From Candidatus Zixiibacteriota bacterium (GTDB lineage: Bacteria; Zixibacteria; MSB-5A5; GN15; FEB-12): a DNA stretch of 64,000 bases. Where the stretch lies: positions 381,261-445,260 of the forward strand of contig CP070674.1 of assembly GCA_020351995.1 (NCBI GenBank). The letters are read 5' to 3'. The notes below the pieces were generated by a model. That model saw only the letters and a program-made list of their open reading frames with translations. It made no database searches and was not told the DNA's origin. Of this stretch, positions 34,862 through 43,462 are shown piece by piece; the stretch's first letter is position 1; each line of letters begins with the position of its first letter. The position numbers and the translations under genes are program-made.

Positions 34862-35815
34862 ATGAGAAAAATCTTCGTCACGGGAGCTGTGGGACAAATC
34901 GGCTCTGAGCTTACCATGGAACTTCGTCAAATTTACGGCAACGACAATGTCGTCGCGGGAGGAAACCGCACCAAACCGAGCGCGAAACTGCTCGAATCGG
35001 GACCGTTCGAAATATGCAATTGCACCGACATGCAAGCAGTCACTGATGTTGTCAAAAAACACGACGTGGGCGTTATATATCACCTGGCCGCCATCCTGTC
35101 AGCCGTAGCCGAGGCCAAACCCGGTCTGGCCTGGGATGTTAATATCAACGGCCTGTACAACATCCTCGAGGCTGCCCGCGAATTCAAGTGTGCCGTAATG
35201 GTTCCCAGTTCGATTGGAGCCTTTGGCCCAACCACTCCCCTTGATGACACCCCGCAAGATACCATTCAGCGCCCGACCTCCATGTACGGCGTTACCAAAG
35301 TGGCCGGTGAACTTCTTTGTGACTATTATTTTAAACGCTTCGAGGTTGACACCCGTGGCCTTCGTTATCCCGGTATCATCTCGAATGAAACCCTTCCGGG
35401 TGGCGGTACCACCGATTACGCTGTGGAAATCTTCTATGAGGCCATCAAGCACAAGAAATACACCTGTCCGCTCGGTGCTGGAACCTTCCTTGACATGATG
35501 TACATGCCCGACGCTATAAAAGGCGCGATCGAGTTGATGGAGGCCGACTCGGCCAAACTGAAACACAGAAACGCTTTTAACGTCACCGCCATGTCGTTCG
35601 ACCCGGAAATACTGGCGGCCGAGGTTAAGAAGCATATCCCCGAATTCACCATGGACTATGACGTCGACCCCGTCAAGCAGGGTATTGCCAACAGCTGGCC
35701 GAACAACATGGATGACTCCGCCGCCCGTGAAGAGTGGGGGTGGAAACCGGAATATACTCTGCCGGTCATGGTCAAGGATATGATCGACGTGCTCTCGAAG
35801 AAGTTGCTGGACTGA
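34862..35815 (+). CDS. tdh: L-threonine 3-dehydrogenase, SDR (epimerase) type
   Basis: Oxidises L-threonine to 2-amino-3-ketobutyrate with NAD+. The 317-residue extended SDR protein has the nucleotide motif 'FVTGAVGQIGSELT' and the catalytic 'SSIGAFGP' with 'SMYGVTKVAGELL' (Tyr-x3-Lys). It also has the threonine-dehydrogenase-specific region 'LRYPGIISNETLPGGGTTDY' rather than sugar-epimerase loops. It precedes kbl by 58 bases, the next step of the same pathway, which confirms the substrate. No regulatory RNA was seen in the 114-base leader. Confidence 0.93.
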   Translation: MRKIFVTGAVGQIGSELTMELRQIYGNDNVVAGGNRTKPSAKLLESGPFEICNCTDMQAVTDVVKKHDVGVIYHLAAILSAVAEAKPGLAWDVNINGLYNILEAAREFKCAVMVPSSIGAFGPTTPLDDTPQDTIQRPTSMYGVTKVAGELLCDYYFKRFEVDTRGLRYPGIISNETLPGGGTTDYAVEIFYEAIKHKKYTCPLGAGTFLDMMYMPDAIKGAIELMEADSAKLKHRNAFNVTAMSFDPEILAAEVKKHIPEFTMDYDVDPVKQGIANSWPNNMDDSAAREEWGWKPEYTLPVMVKDMIDVLSKKLLD

Positions 35816-35873
35816 GCCTGAGCACAACCTGACACGTATAATAAAGTCTGAATAAAGAGGAGTAGAAAGCGAA

Positions 35874-37100
35874 ATGGAAAAACTCGATCGCGCGTTGACG
35901 GCCGCAGTAAACGATCTCAAACAAAAAGGCACCGCCAAGGGCAAGGAACTGGTAATTACCGGTGTTAAGCCGGCTACCGACACCAACTGTCCTCGTTTTT
36001 ACGTCGAAGGTTATGGTGACAAAGAGTTCATCAAGATGAATTCAAACTCTTATATGGGGTTGTCGCTTCGCAAGGATATGATTGAGGCCGAGGAAGAGGC
36101 CGCCAAGACCTTCGGTGTCGGCCCCGGTGGCGTGCGCTTTATCAGCGGTACGTATAAGGCCCATACCGATCTGGAAGAGAAGCTGGCTAAGTTTTTGGGA
36201 CGCGAGGCAGCCATGATTTTCAGCTCGGCCTATGTTACCTCACTCGGCGTTCTCGTTCCGCTTTGCACCGCTGAAACTGTATACATCTCCGACGAGCTGA
36301 ACCACAACTGCATCATCCAGGCCATGCGCCTGTCGCGACCGTCCGGAAAGTTCATCTACAAGCATAACAACATGGCCGATGCCGAAGCCAAGATCAAAGA
36401 GGCTATCGGGCATGGCAAGCGCGCCTTGGTGGTAACCGACGGTATCTTCTCCATGCGTGGCGACAACGCCCCGCTCAAAGAACTGATCGACCTGTGCAAA
36501 AAGTACAACGGTGAGTTCGAGGAAGGCGTTATCAGCGTGGTCGATGACTCCCACGGTATCGGTGCCTTCGGTCCGACCGGGCGTGGTACCGAAGAATACT
36601 GTGGCACGAAGTGCGATGTTATGATCGGCACGCTGGGTAAGGCATTTGGTGTTAACGGTGGCTTTGTGGCGACATCGGCAGCTACGGTTGAGTTTCTCCG
36701 TGAAACGGCCCCGATGTATATCTATTCCAACCCGATCACCGTTTCTGAAACCAAAGCCGCTACCAGAGCACTGGAGATTCTGGACAGCGACGAAGGGCGC
36801 AAGATTCTCAAGCACGTAGCGGCGATGACGAAGCGTTTTGAGGATGGCATCGTAGCAGCTGGTTATGAAACCATTCCGGGTCCACACCCGGTGGTGCCGC
36901 TCATGGTGCGCGACACGGCCCGCACGGCCGATATTGTCAAGTGGCTTACAGAACACGGCGTCCTGGCCACAGGCTTGAACTCTCCAGTAGTGCCAAAGGG
37001 AGACGAAGAGATTCGTTTCCAGGTTACCGGCGAGCACAAACCGGCCGATATTGATTACGTTATTGATGTACTGAAGAAGTACAAAGAAGCCCACCCGTAA
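35874..37100 (+). CDS. kbl: Glycine C-acetyltransferase (2-amino-3-ketobutyrate CoA ligase)
   Basis: PLP enzyme that cleaves 2-amino-3-ketobutyrate with CoA to glycine and acetyl-CoA, completing threonine breakdown with Tdh. The fold-type I motifs are 'VVDDSHGIGAFGPTGRGTEE' and the PLP lysine in 'GTLGKAFGVNGGF'; an N-terminal 'SNSYMGLS' region binds substrate. Length is 408 residues, slightly above the usual 398. An AGGAG site lies about 11 bases before the ATG. The pair tdh-kbl forms a clear operon that ends at the hairpin at 37129. Confidence 0.95.
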   Translation: MEKLDRALTAAVNDLKQKGTAKGKELVITGVKPATDTNCPRFYVEGYGDKEFIKMNSNSYMGLSLRKDMIEAEEEAAKTFGVGPGGVRFISGTYKAHTDLEEKLAKFLGREAAMIFSSAYVTSLGVLVPLCTAETVYISDELNHNCIIQAMRLSRPSGKFIYKHNNMADAEAKIKEAIGHGKRALVVTDGIFSMRGDNAPLKELIDLCKKYNGEFEEGVISVVDDSHGIGAFGPTGRGTEEYCGTKCDVMIGTLGKAFGVNGGFVATSAATVEFLRETAPMYIYSNPITVSETKAATRALEILDSDEGRKILKHVAAMTKRFEDGIVAAGYETIPGPHPVVPLMVRDTARTADIVKWLTEHGVLATGLNSPVVPKGDEEIRFQVTGEHKPADIDYVIDVLKKYKEAHP

Positions 37101-37128
37101 AAGGTGTCATAGATAATAATCTAACAGG

Positions 37129-37154
37129 GCAGGGGTCGGCCTCGACTCCTGCCT
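37129..37154. terminator. Terminator hairpin between kbl and the convergent propeller gene
   Basis: GGCAGGGGTC / GACTCCTGCC (one G-U pair), a 10-bp stem with a 6-base loop, followed by TATTCTT on the plus strand. It lies 28 bases past the kbl stop. Confidence 0.75.
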
Positions 37155-37167
37155 ATTCTTCTGCTCT

Positions 37168-38127
37168 TTAATTGTCTACCCTGACCCAGTCTACCCACGT
37201 CTCATTACTTGAATTATCTGTTATCTGGGTCTGACCGGTTCCGTCAGCATTTATCACGTAGATCTCGGAATCACCGCTGCGGTAGCTTTCAAACGCGATC
37301 ATCTTGCCGCAGGGGGACCAGGCCGCACGGCGCTTACGAGCCGGATTATCCGTCAGGCAGATTTGCTCGGAGCCATCCGCGTTCATGACAAAGATCTCAT
37401 TTCGGCCGTAACGATTGCTGTCGAACGCGATCTTTTTCCCGTCAGGAGACCAATCCGGACGTCCGTCATCAGCCTCTTCGCAATTGGTCAGATTTGTTTG
37501 CTCGGTCCCGTCGGCATTCATGACATATACCTCAGAGTTGCCGTCACGAGTGCTCAGAAACGCGATCTTTCTGCCATTGGGCGACCAGCAGGGAGCACCA
37601 TCCGAAGCAGGATTATACGTCAACCGCGTTAGCCCTGTTCCGTCTACGTTTATGACAAATATCTCGTTGTTCTGGTCGGGTGTCTCGTAGTCGTAAAACC
37701 CGGCGAACACGATCTTTTCACCGTCTGCGGACCAATGCGGATACCAGGGAAGAAACTCACCCTCCGGTACCAGACAGGTCAACCCGGTTCCATCGGCGTT
37801 CTGGATATAGAGCCCCCATTCATCGTCTCGATTGCTTATGAATGCAATCTTCTGGCCACCAGGAGACCAGCAGGGTGCCTCGTCGGGACCCGCATAGTTC
37901 GTCACGTTTGTTTGCTCGGTCCCATCGGCATTCATGGTGTAGATTTCAAGGTTGCCATCACGGTTGCTCTTGAACACAATCTTTGTAGGATGTTCAGGTG
38001 GTTTCATCGCCAGGGTGGCCTGATCCTGTGTTTGGACCGGTGCCAGTCGATTGTCATTGCAGCCGAAAATCAATAGAAGCCCCAGAATTGATGTGGCTAT
38101 AATGCGGCAGTTTCGCAGAACCATCAT
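37168..38127 (-). CDS. TolB-like six-bladed propeller lipoprotein
   Basis: The protein (319 residues) has a signal peptide with lipobox 'LIFGCND' and six consecutive PD40/WD40-like blades. Each contains the pattern 'WSPxGxKIAFxSxRDG..EIYVMNADGT': 'CWSPGGQKIAFISNRDDEWG', 'CWSPNGRKIAFLSTRDGN', 'DWSPDGKKIAFDSNRYGRNE' and so on. This matches the propeller of TolB, but the N-terminal TolB domain is missing. Start: AGGAGG (38135-38140) 7 bases before ATG 38127; the longer reading lacks an SD. Probably a periplasmic or surface binding protein; the partner is unknown. Confidence 0.88.
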   Translation of the reverse strand: MMVLRNCRIIATSILGLLLIFGCNDNRLAPVQTQDQATLAMKPPEHPTKIVFKSNRDGNLEIYTMNADGTEQTNVTNYAGPDEAPCWSPGGQKIAFISNRDDEWGLYIQNADGTGLTCLVPEGEFLPWYPHWSADGEKIVFAGFYDYETPDQNNEIFVINVDGTGLTRLTYNPASDGAPCWSPNGRKIAFLSTRDGNSEVYVMNADGTEQTNLTNCEEADDGRPDWSPDGKKIAFDSNRYGRNEIFVMNADGSEQICLTDNPARKRRAAWSPCGKMIAFESYRSGDSEIYVINADGTGQTQITDNSSNETWVDWVRVDN

Positions 38128-38556
38128 AGAAATACCTCCTTTGAAATAAGGTCTTCGATATGGTGCGACTATAGATTTGCCGGAGAAGCAGATTAAAAGT
38201 GCTATGAAAACTTCACAAAAAGAGTACAACTACAACTAAGCCAATTTCGCCCGAAGACGCAATTCATTTGTACACTTTTTGCGGGTATTGCCCAGTGTAG
38301 GGGGAGCCTGAGAAGGGCACTGCCCTGTATTCCGGTCTTTGGTAAGCCCAAAGGGTACCCTTACATACGCGGCTCAAAGACCAGCCCGGCTCAAGTGACA
38401 CACCAGCATAGCCTTATTCATCCACATTACCTTTGACAATTGGAGTGAAAGGCGTTATTTTTGGTATGGTAGCGGGAGTGCTAACTCAACCATCCAAGAA
38501 TAAGATTGTCCCGAACAATACTCGCTTTAGCAAATAAGTATCAGGAGGACCCCGTC
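38128..38556. other. 429-bp intergenic region with structured block and promoters
   Basis: No gene is visible. For the minus strand, TTGTGA (complement of 38213-38218) and TAATCT (38190-38195) with a 17-base spacer could drive the propeller gene. At 38334-38382 an 8-bp inverted repeat (GGTCTTTG / CAAAGACC) encloses further G/C-rich complementary pieces and may form an RNA structure. TTGACA at 38433-38438 with TATTTT at 38456-38461 may be the promoter for the barrel gene at 38557. Confidence 0.5.
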
Positions 38557-39390
38557 ATGAACAAGAACAATGGTCTGGCCGCAGTTTGTATGATTGTCAT
38601 TGTTATGTTGGCGGCCAGTGTCTCTTCTCAGCCCACCGTTGAGATTGGGCTCAAGACCGGCCTGAGTCAGGGGACTTGGTCAGCAGAGAATACAGGTTTC
38701 GTGTCAACTATCCGTTATGCCCTGAGCGACATGGATTTTACCGATGACTTCGCCGCGAGCTCCCGCATGGGGTTTCAGGCGGGTGGATTCGTGGCTGTGA
38801 GCATGAGCAAGTATTTCTCGATCCAACCCGAACTGATCCTCATCAAGAAAGGGGTTAGTGTTGAAGGTAGTGCCGTGCGTGAAGCCCCGAGTCCGGATGC
38901 TGAAACCCTGACATACATATTGGATGAGAGAATCAGCCTCACGTACCTGGAAATTCCGGTGTTGGCTAAACTGACAATCCCGACCCCGGGTAACGTGAGG
39001 CCAAGCGTCTATATCGGACCGGCTTTCGCGTTTAACCTCTCGGGGAGTGATGATGTGTACCTTTCAGTTGCGATAGAATCCGAGTATTCCGATATATTCA
39101 ATGAATATGAGGGCAATCCAGATATCAGCAATCTCAAGGGATCGGACGTAGGTCTGGTCTTCGGGGGTGACCTGAGGATTCCATCAGGATCGATAAATTG
39201 GATTCTGGACGTCAGATATACTATCGGGACGAGTAAGCTTTTCGATGACGTCAATCCGGCCGATATCCCCGAAATTGACGACGAAATACTCCCCACAGAG
39301 TTACCGATAGCCAATCATCTTACAGGCACGGCTTCGGATGCGAAGACTCGTGTCCTGTCGGTAATGCTCGGCGTATCTATACCGCTGTAG
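38557..39390 (+). CDS. Outer-membrane beta-barrel protein (porin-like, PorT type)
   Basis: The 277-residue product has a signal peptide ('AAVCMIVIVMLAASVSSQP') and the familiar small-barrel opening 'EIGLKTGLSQGTWSAE', followed by 'VAVSMSKYFSIQPELILIKK' and 'YLEIPVLAKLTIP', typical of the OMP_b-brl_2 family in FCB bacteria. The start at 38557 is fixed by AGGAGG (38543-38548); the upstream in-frame start would add 17 residues before the signal. It ends with hydrophobic 'LSVMLGVSIPL'. The function is structural or transport at the outer membrane, not more precisely known. Confidence 0.82.
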   Translation: MNKNNGLAAVCMIVIVMLAASVSSQPTVEIGLKTGLSQGTWSAENTGFVSTIRYALSDMDFTDDFAASSRMGFQAGGFVAVSMSKYFSIQPELILIKKGVSVEGSAVREAPSPDAETLTYILDERISLTYLEIPVLAKLTIPTPGNVRPSVYIGPAFAFNLSGSDDVYLSVAIESEYSDIFNEYEGNPDISNLKGSDVGLVFGGDLRIPSGSINWILDVRYTIGTSKLFDDVNPADIPEIDDEILPTELPIANHLTGTASDAKTRVLSVMLGVSIPL

Positions 39391-39433
39391 GCCACTGGCC
39401 GAAAACATAGGGCTGGATTAAGGATCAATGAAC

Positions 39434-39462
39434 AGGGGCTGGTCTCTTAAGAGACAGCCCCT
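39434..39462. terminator. Long bidirectional terminator
   Basis: AGGGGCTG-G-TCTCTT (39434-39448) pairs with AAGAGACAGCCCCT (39449-39462): a 14-bp stem with one bulged G and almost no loop. It is placed between the convergent barrel gene and the cysteine-rich peptide gene. The T-run is weak on both sides. Confidence 0.65.
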
Positions 39463-39494
39463 CCACCCAGACAACAGTTCCGCAGACAACGCCG

Positions 39495-39743
39495 CTACTG
39501 GCAGGCTGCGTATGACCACGGACAGCCATACTCGGCAGCGGTCGGATTGCAAATACATATGTATTCCGGTAAGGATTGGACCGGGAAATACTTGTACCCG
39601 AAGCACTGACCGCAGTTATAGTCCGGTGGTTTTACACAGCAGTCGTCGTTCTTCTTGGCGTGAACCGTGAACGCGAACGCAAACGTAAAGCACACCACCA
39701 GCACGAGTAGTAGCTTCAAGTCGGTTCTTCTAAGCACTCTCAT
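39495..39743 (-). CDS. Small secreted cysteine-rich peptide (8 Cys)
   Basis: An 82-residue precursor with a long hydrophobic signal ('LKLLLVLVVCFTFAFAFTVHA') and a predicted signal peptidase site after 'VHA', near residue 29. The mature part of about 53 residues has eight Cys in the order CC-x8-C-x2-C-x15-C-x-C-x9-C-x6-C, and many Tyr and Pro. AGGGAGG lies 6 bases before ATG 39743. The gene follows, by 68 bases, a membrane thioredoxin-fold gene on the same strand, the same order as at 61677-62557. It resembles the peptides at 59.6-63.8 kb in size and export but not in cysteine spacing. No homologue is known to me. Confidence 0.75.
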   Translation of the reverse strand: MRVLRRTDLKLLLVLVVCFTFAFAFTVHAKKNDDCCVKPPDYNCGQCFGYKYFPVQSLPEYICICNPTAAEYGCPWSYAACQ

Positions 39744-39811
39744 TAAGTCACCTCCCTTCAAGTGATGAGTAGTTGGCCGATCGTTGGCCCGAGCCGTTCT
39801 ACACACGATTT

Positions 39812-40408
39812 TCAAAGAAGAAGCGCCCGGACATCCTCCTCTTGTAGGCGATTATGAATGACGGCAATAATTACCAGATTACTGTCTACGACGATGTGAA
39901 ACGGATACATACTGATGCCCAACTCCTTCGAGAAGTCGCGCTCCTGATCGTAAAAGAGAGCGGACGTGAAGTCATATCTGTACAGTATCTCGGTCAGGGT
40001 TTCAGATTGCCCGGCGCAAATAAAGAGAATGTTTGCAGCGGAGGTGGTGTCGGACAGGGTCTCGCCGAGCCAGGTCATCTCGTCCAGAGAGGCCCGGCAT
40101 CCGGCCATGATGAAAATCAGCATCGCTCTTGTTCCAACGAGCTCGGAAAGCATAACCGGGTCGCCGTCGTATGAATCAAGCTGACGGTCGGGCAGTACGA
40201 AGCCCGGACGCAGGTGTTCAACGTCGGCCATGGCTTTTGCATGAACGCGGTTCATTGCCCGACTGCTTCGGTAATGGTAATACCGGTCGCCGACGTATGC
40301 ACCGACCACGTAGGTGACTGTGACGGCCAGGATAACTGCGAGCACCGCATATAACCGACGACGAGATTTCGGTTCGGTCTTCCTGTTCGAGCCATGAGTG
40401 TAGCTCAT
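39812..40408 (-). CDS. Membrane-anchored thioredoxin-fold (redoxin/TlpA-like) protein with CxxS motif
   Basis: A 198-residue protein with one N-terminal membrane helix (about 20-40, 'YAVLAVILAVTVTYVVGAYV') and an outward thioredoxin-fold domain. The redox motif reads 'MAGCRASLDE' (C104-R-A-S107), a CxxS instead of CxxC, so only one thiol remains at the active site. The cis-Pro region is 'ISMYPFHIV'. CxxS variants are known as monothiol, isomerase-like or trapping forms. GGGAGG lies 8 bases before ATG 40408. A strong promoter (40504-40533) precedes it. A cysteine-rich peptide gene follows in the same unit, so a role in its folding is plausible but not shown. Confidence 0.78.
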   Translation of the reverse strand: MSYTHGSNRKTEPKSRRRLYAVLAVILAVTVTYVVGAYVGDRYYHYRSSRAMNRVHAKAMADVEHLRPGFVLPDRQLDSYDGDPVMLSELVGTRAMLIFIMAGCRASLDEMTWLGETLSDTTSAANILFICAGQSETLTEILYRYDFTSALFYDQERDFSKELGISMYPFHIVVDSNLVIIAVIHNRLQEEDVRALLL

Positions 40409-40503
40409 CACGCGGTCCTCCCAAAAAAACCGGGGTAGGGGTACTTATGTGAGGAATAAAGGAAGGTTAAGAAACAGGGAACCTAACGGTCCTTTGTTCT
40501 ATC

Positions 40504-40533
40504 AATCTAATCATGTTTAAGACGGATTGTCAA
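40504..40533 (-). promoter_or_regulatory. Promoter for the thioredoxin-fold / peptide unit
   Basis: On the minus strand, TTGACA (complement of 40528-40533) and TAGATT (complement of 40504-40509) with an 18-base spacer, about 95 bases before the start codon. The -10 form TAGATT also occurs before the peptide gene at 60047. Confidence 0.7.
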
Positions 40534-40580
40534 TATTTTTTGTGCATAGCGAGTATTGACCTGCTACGTGCAGATTACGC

Positions 40581-40609
40581 TTGACTAATCCGCCGATGTT
40601 GCCTATCAT
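40581..40609 (+). promoter_or_regulatory. Promoter for the dockerin-bearing peptidase gene
   Basis: TTGACT (40581-40586), 17-base spacer, TATCAT (40604-40609), about 80 bases before ATG 40690. Confidence 0.65.
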
Positions 40610-40689
40610 AATACTGTATTACCCTCCGCTGCGTTTAACAGTCCTCACAAACCACATTAATCAGTAGCTATTCTAAATGGGAGGTTACT

Positions 40690-43344
40690 ATGCACAGGTC
40701 TGTCATCATGACAATCATCTTGCTGCTGCTTGCCTTGCCCTGTTTGGCGGCACAGCCCAACAACGGTACGTCACAAACCGTTGAATCGGTTTCGGCCGAA
40801 GTGGCAAGTTTTTACAACTGGGAATCGCCACCCGGGGAGGCCTATCTGGCACCGCGCGTGGAACTACCTTACAAAGTAACGACATATGTGGGCCAGGAAT
40901 GCGTCATGCCTCATAACTTTATGCAGCTGTCGGCACCAGTAGTACGATTCGCCTGGGATTACGACTCGGACGGCTGGCTGGATGAGATATGGGATACCTG
41001 GGACCCAGCTGTTCACGTATTCGGCTCACCTGGTAAGCGCGACGCCACGCTCTATGCTTTTGACACCTATGGTAATTATGGCAAGGCCACGATAACGGTG
41101 ACCGTTATGAGCGGAACAGGTGAGAATAAGATCGAGGTGGTGAAAGCCGCCGATAGCTTCCGACAGCACCCCAAGAAGAGCCGTCCCGCTGATCTTGCGG
41201 TGGCGCCTGACCCGGAAGAGAGATACTTCCTGCTGATAAACGATAACGACTGCGGTCTATACTATACCATCCAGAGGGCCTATCACCGGCTGGTCGACAC
41301 CTTCGGTTATCACGACGCCAATATCGTAGTAGTCACCAACTGTACGGAGCATCCCGATGATACCGTGTTCATCGACTATTCTACAAGCGAGATGGACCAG
41401 GCTTTCAACTATCTCATAGATCGTATGACTTATAACGATGACCTGCATATTCTGGTCTCGGCTCACGGCAGCGGTTGTTTCGACTCCTCGATAGCCTGGT
41501 ATGGCGATATCGACAAGGGCCCCGGTTTGTATGCCAGGCCGTTTTATCTCAATTTTGTCGGTTTAGTCTTTACCGAAGATGATGATCCTGAATTTATCGA
41601 TGACCCGGATCTGTTTTGCACCGAGGACGAGTTTCCGGTCGCCATCCCCCAATGGTGGAACAACGGATACCGTACCAGCATGGTGGGTATGAACCAGTGG
41701 ATGGCGGATTGGGAACCGGAGTATTGCCGCCGACGTATGGCTGTCTCGCATTTCAATAAGGTCAAATTTTATACTTCGAAACAACCCAAGAGCGATGACG
41801 ACGAGTTTATCGAGATTTTTGTTCAGTATCTGAAAGGTGACACCAACCACAACTGCAAGATCGAACCGGAACTGGGTGAAGTATGGGACTATGACGGCGA
41901 TGGTAACCCGCCCATTGACACCACTGAACACGGCTATGTGTACGACGACCAGGATTGGGGCGACCTCGGGTTGCTTGACAATGGCACTCGGTCGGGCTTC
42001 TTCCTGCCCAGCATCGCCGTTTTTGATGCCGGTCTGGATGACATCCCCGATGTGTGCTTCACCTACCCTGAGCCACCTTCGCAGCCAATAGTTCACGGCA
42101 CGGATTGGGACAATGATGGCCTTGTCATAGGCCTGGATGTCAATCGTGATGGAGACTGGCTTGATTCGGCGGGGATAAGCGAAAACATCACCGTTCCGGA
42201 CAACTACTGGGGTGATTTCCTTGACGCCCTGGAATACCGCTACGTTACGGGCGTATATACTAATTGCTTTTCTGGTGGGGTGATAGACGATATGTCGCGG
42301 GCAAACGTGCTCGTAGCCACCGCCACGACGGCCGGGACAGTCGCCTGGGGCTCTACATTCACATCATACTTTTCCCAGGCTCTTACCGGGGGTATTTCTA
42401 ACAGGGACTTTGACCCCGGCGAAGATCGCCTGGTGACATTTCTGGATGTCTACAACTATCTGGACAGCCTGGATCTCTCGAATCTGGAGGGACGCGTCAG
42501 ACTTGACGACAACGGTGACCGGGTGGGCCATTTGTTTCCGCTTCCGGACGGCGGCGACGGCGCTCTGGCGGCCGAGCTGACCTGGGGGACACTACCTCCA
42601 CCAAAACCGCCAGTGGGACCCCCGGTGCTGGTCTGGCCACTTCAGGACGACTGGACCTATGATACAAAGCCGACTCTGATATGGAGTGATACCGCCGCGG
42701 CTGATTCATTTTTCGTCCAGTGGGGCAACGAGGACTTTTCGGTTGGAGGCAGCGCCACGACGACTGACACATTTTTCACCTTTGGCTCTTATGTAAATCC
42801 CTTACCGTATCATGATCTGTACTGGCATGTCCGCTCGTACAAAGAAGGCCTAACCAATGGTCCTTATTGTGACAGTGTGTCGTTCGATGTTCTGATCGAC
42901 TATGATTGTTGCATAGGTATGCGCGGGAACCTTGACGGCGATCCTTACGACAGCGTCACCATGGCCGATGCGGACTTCCTGGTGGAATTCCTCTGGCAGG
43001 GAGGACCATTACCGGATTGTATTCCGGAAGGAAACGTTGACGGAAGCCCCGGTAACGAAATACCCGATATAATGGATTTGATGTACCTGCAGGCATATCT
43101 GACCAGCGGGGGGCCGCCGCCGGCCCAATGCGCGGGTTACCTGTGTGGAGACGCCGACGGGAGCGATCAGATCGATGCTGCCGACGCGGTGTTCTTAAGT
43201 GACTATCTTTATCACGGTGGACCCCCTCCTGAACCGATGGACGCCGGCGACATGGATTGTATACCCGGCGTTGATGAAGGCGATCTGGATTGGATCGTCG
43301 CATACTTGTGGCAGGGAGGACCTGCTCCTTGTGACTGCGAATAG
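40690..43344 (+). CDS. Secreted clan-CD (C13/caspase-like) cysteine peptidase with PKD-like and dockerin-like domains
   Basis: An 884-residue exported protein. Signal peptide 1-21; a PKD-like region (about 60-140, 'VVRFAWDYDSDGWLDE'); then a peptidase-like domain with a candidate His259 in 'ILVSAHGSG' and Cys526 in 'YTNCFSGGV', the H-G / C-x-S-G dyad of legumain-type enzymes. About 265 residues lie between them, a large insertion with Ca-binding-like acidic stretches ('DYDGDGNPP', 'DWDNDG', 'DVNRDGDW'). An Ig-like domain (about 640-735) follows. The last 140 residues are four half-repeats with DxDG loops and 'LWQGGP' / 'YHGGPPP' ends, equal to two dockerin type I modules. It may be anchored to a cohesin partner not in this window. 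GGGAGG precedes the ATG. Confidence 0.8.
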   Translation: MHRSVIMTIILLLLALPCLAAQPNNGTSQTVESVSAEVASFYNWESPPGEAYLAPRVELPYKVTTYVGQECVMPHNFMQLSAPVVRFAWDYDSDGWLDEIWDTWDPAVHVFGSPGKRDATLYAFDTYGNYGKATITVTVMSGTGENKIEVVKAADSFRQHPKKSRPADLAVAPDPEERYFLLINDNDCGLYYTIQRAYHRLVDTFGYHDANIVVVTNCTEHPDDTVFIDYSTSEMDQAFNYLIDRMTYNDDLHILVSAHGSGCFDSSIAWYGDIDKGPGLYARPFYLNFVGLVFTEDDDPEFIDDPDLFCTEDEFPVAIPQWWNNGYRTSMVGMNQWMADWEPEYCRRRMAVSHFNKVKFYTSKQPKSDDDEFIEIFVQYLKGDTNHNCKIEPELGEVWDYDGDGNPPIDTTEHGYVYDDQDWGDLGLLDNGTRSGFFLPSIAVFDAGLDDIPDVCFTYPEPPSQPIVHGTDWDNDGLVIGLDVNRDGDWLDSAGISENITVPDNYWGDFLDALEYRYVTGVYTNCFSGGVIDDMSRANVLVATATTAGTVAWGSTFTSYFSQALTGGISNRDFDPGEDRLVTFLDVYNYLDSLDLSNLEGRVRLDDNGDRVGHLFPLPDGGDGALAAELTWGTLPPPKPPVGPPVLVWPLQDDWTYDTKPTLIWSDTAAADSFFVQWGNEDFSVGGSATTTDTFFTFGSYVNPLPYHDLYWHVRSYKEGLTNGPYCDSVSFDVLIDYDCCIGMRGNLDGDPYDSVTMADADFLVEFLWQGGPLPDCIPEGNVDGSPGNEIPDIMDLMYLQAYLTSGGPPPAQCAGYLCGDADGSDQIDAADAVFLSDYLYHGGPPPEPMDAGDMDCIPGVDEGDLDWIVAYLWQGGPAPCDCE

Positions 43345-43377
43345 GCGTCTCTGATTTTGAGATACGGAACGAATATG

Positions 43378-43407
43378 AGAGCCGTCTTACAGACGGCTCT
43401 CTTTATT
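43378..43407 (+). terminator. Intrinsic terminator of the dockerin peptidase gene
   Basis: AGAGCCGTCT / AGACGGCTCT, a perfect 10-bp stem with a 3-base loop (43378-43400), followed by CTTTATT. Confidence 0.9.
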
Positions 43408-43462
43408 GCGCTAGATTGTGATGTTCTGTCGCCGCATCAAGTCACCTTCGTGCCGACTTCAG

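Noticed and set aside
36240-37094. 284-residue antisense frame opposite kbl (and similar long antisense frames at 2751-3812, 3957-4766, 35099-35986)
   Set aside because: Opposite strong, family-assigned genes; codon structure explains the open frames.
37168-38127. Regularly spaced direct repeats that might suggest a repeat array
   Set aside because: They encode the six propeller blades of a lipoprotein; spacing and translation explain them, so not a CRISPR or satellite.
38297-38370. Partial TPP-riboswitch look (GGGG, CTGAGA, ACCCTT in order)
   Set aside because: The downstream GAACCTGATC core is missing and the next gene is an outer-membrane barrel; the matches are probably chance. An Infernal scan with the TPP model would settle it.
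40690-43344. Cellulosome component
   Set aside because: Dockerin-like repeats are present but no glycoside hydrolase, carbohydrate-binding module or cohesin is seen in the window; in this group dockerins occur on many secreted proteins.
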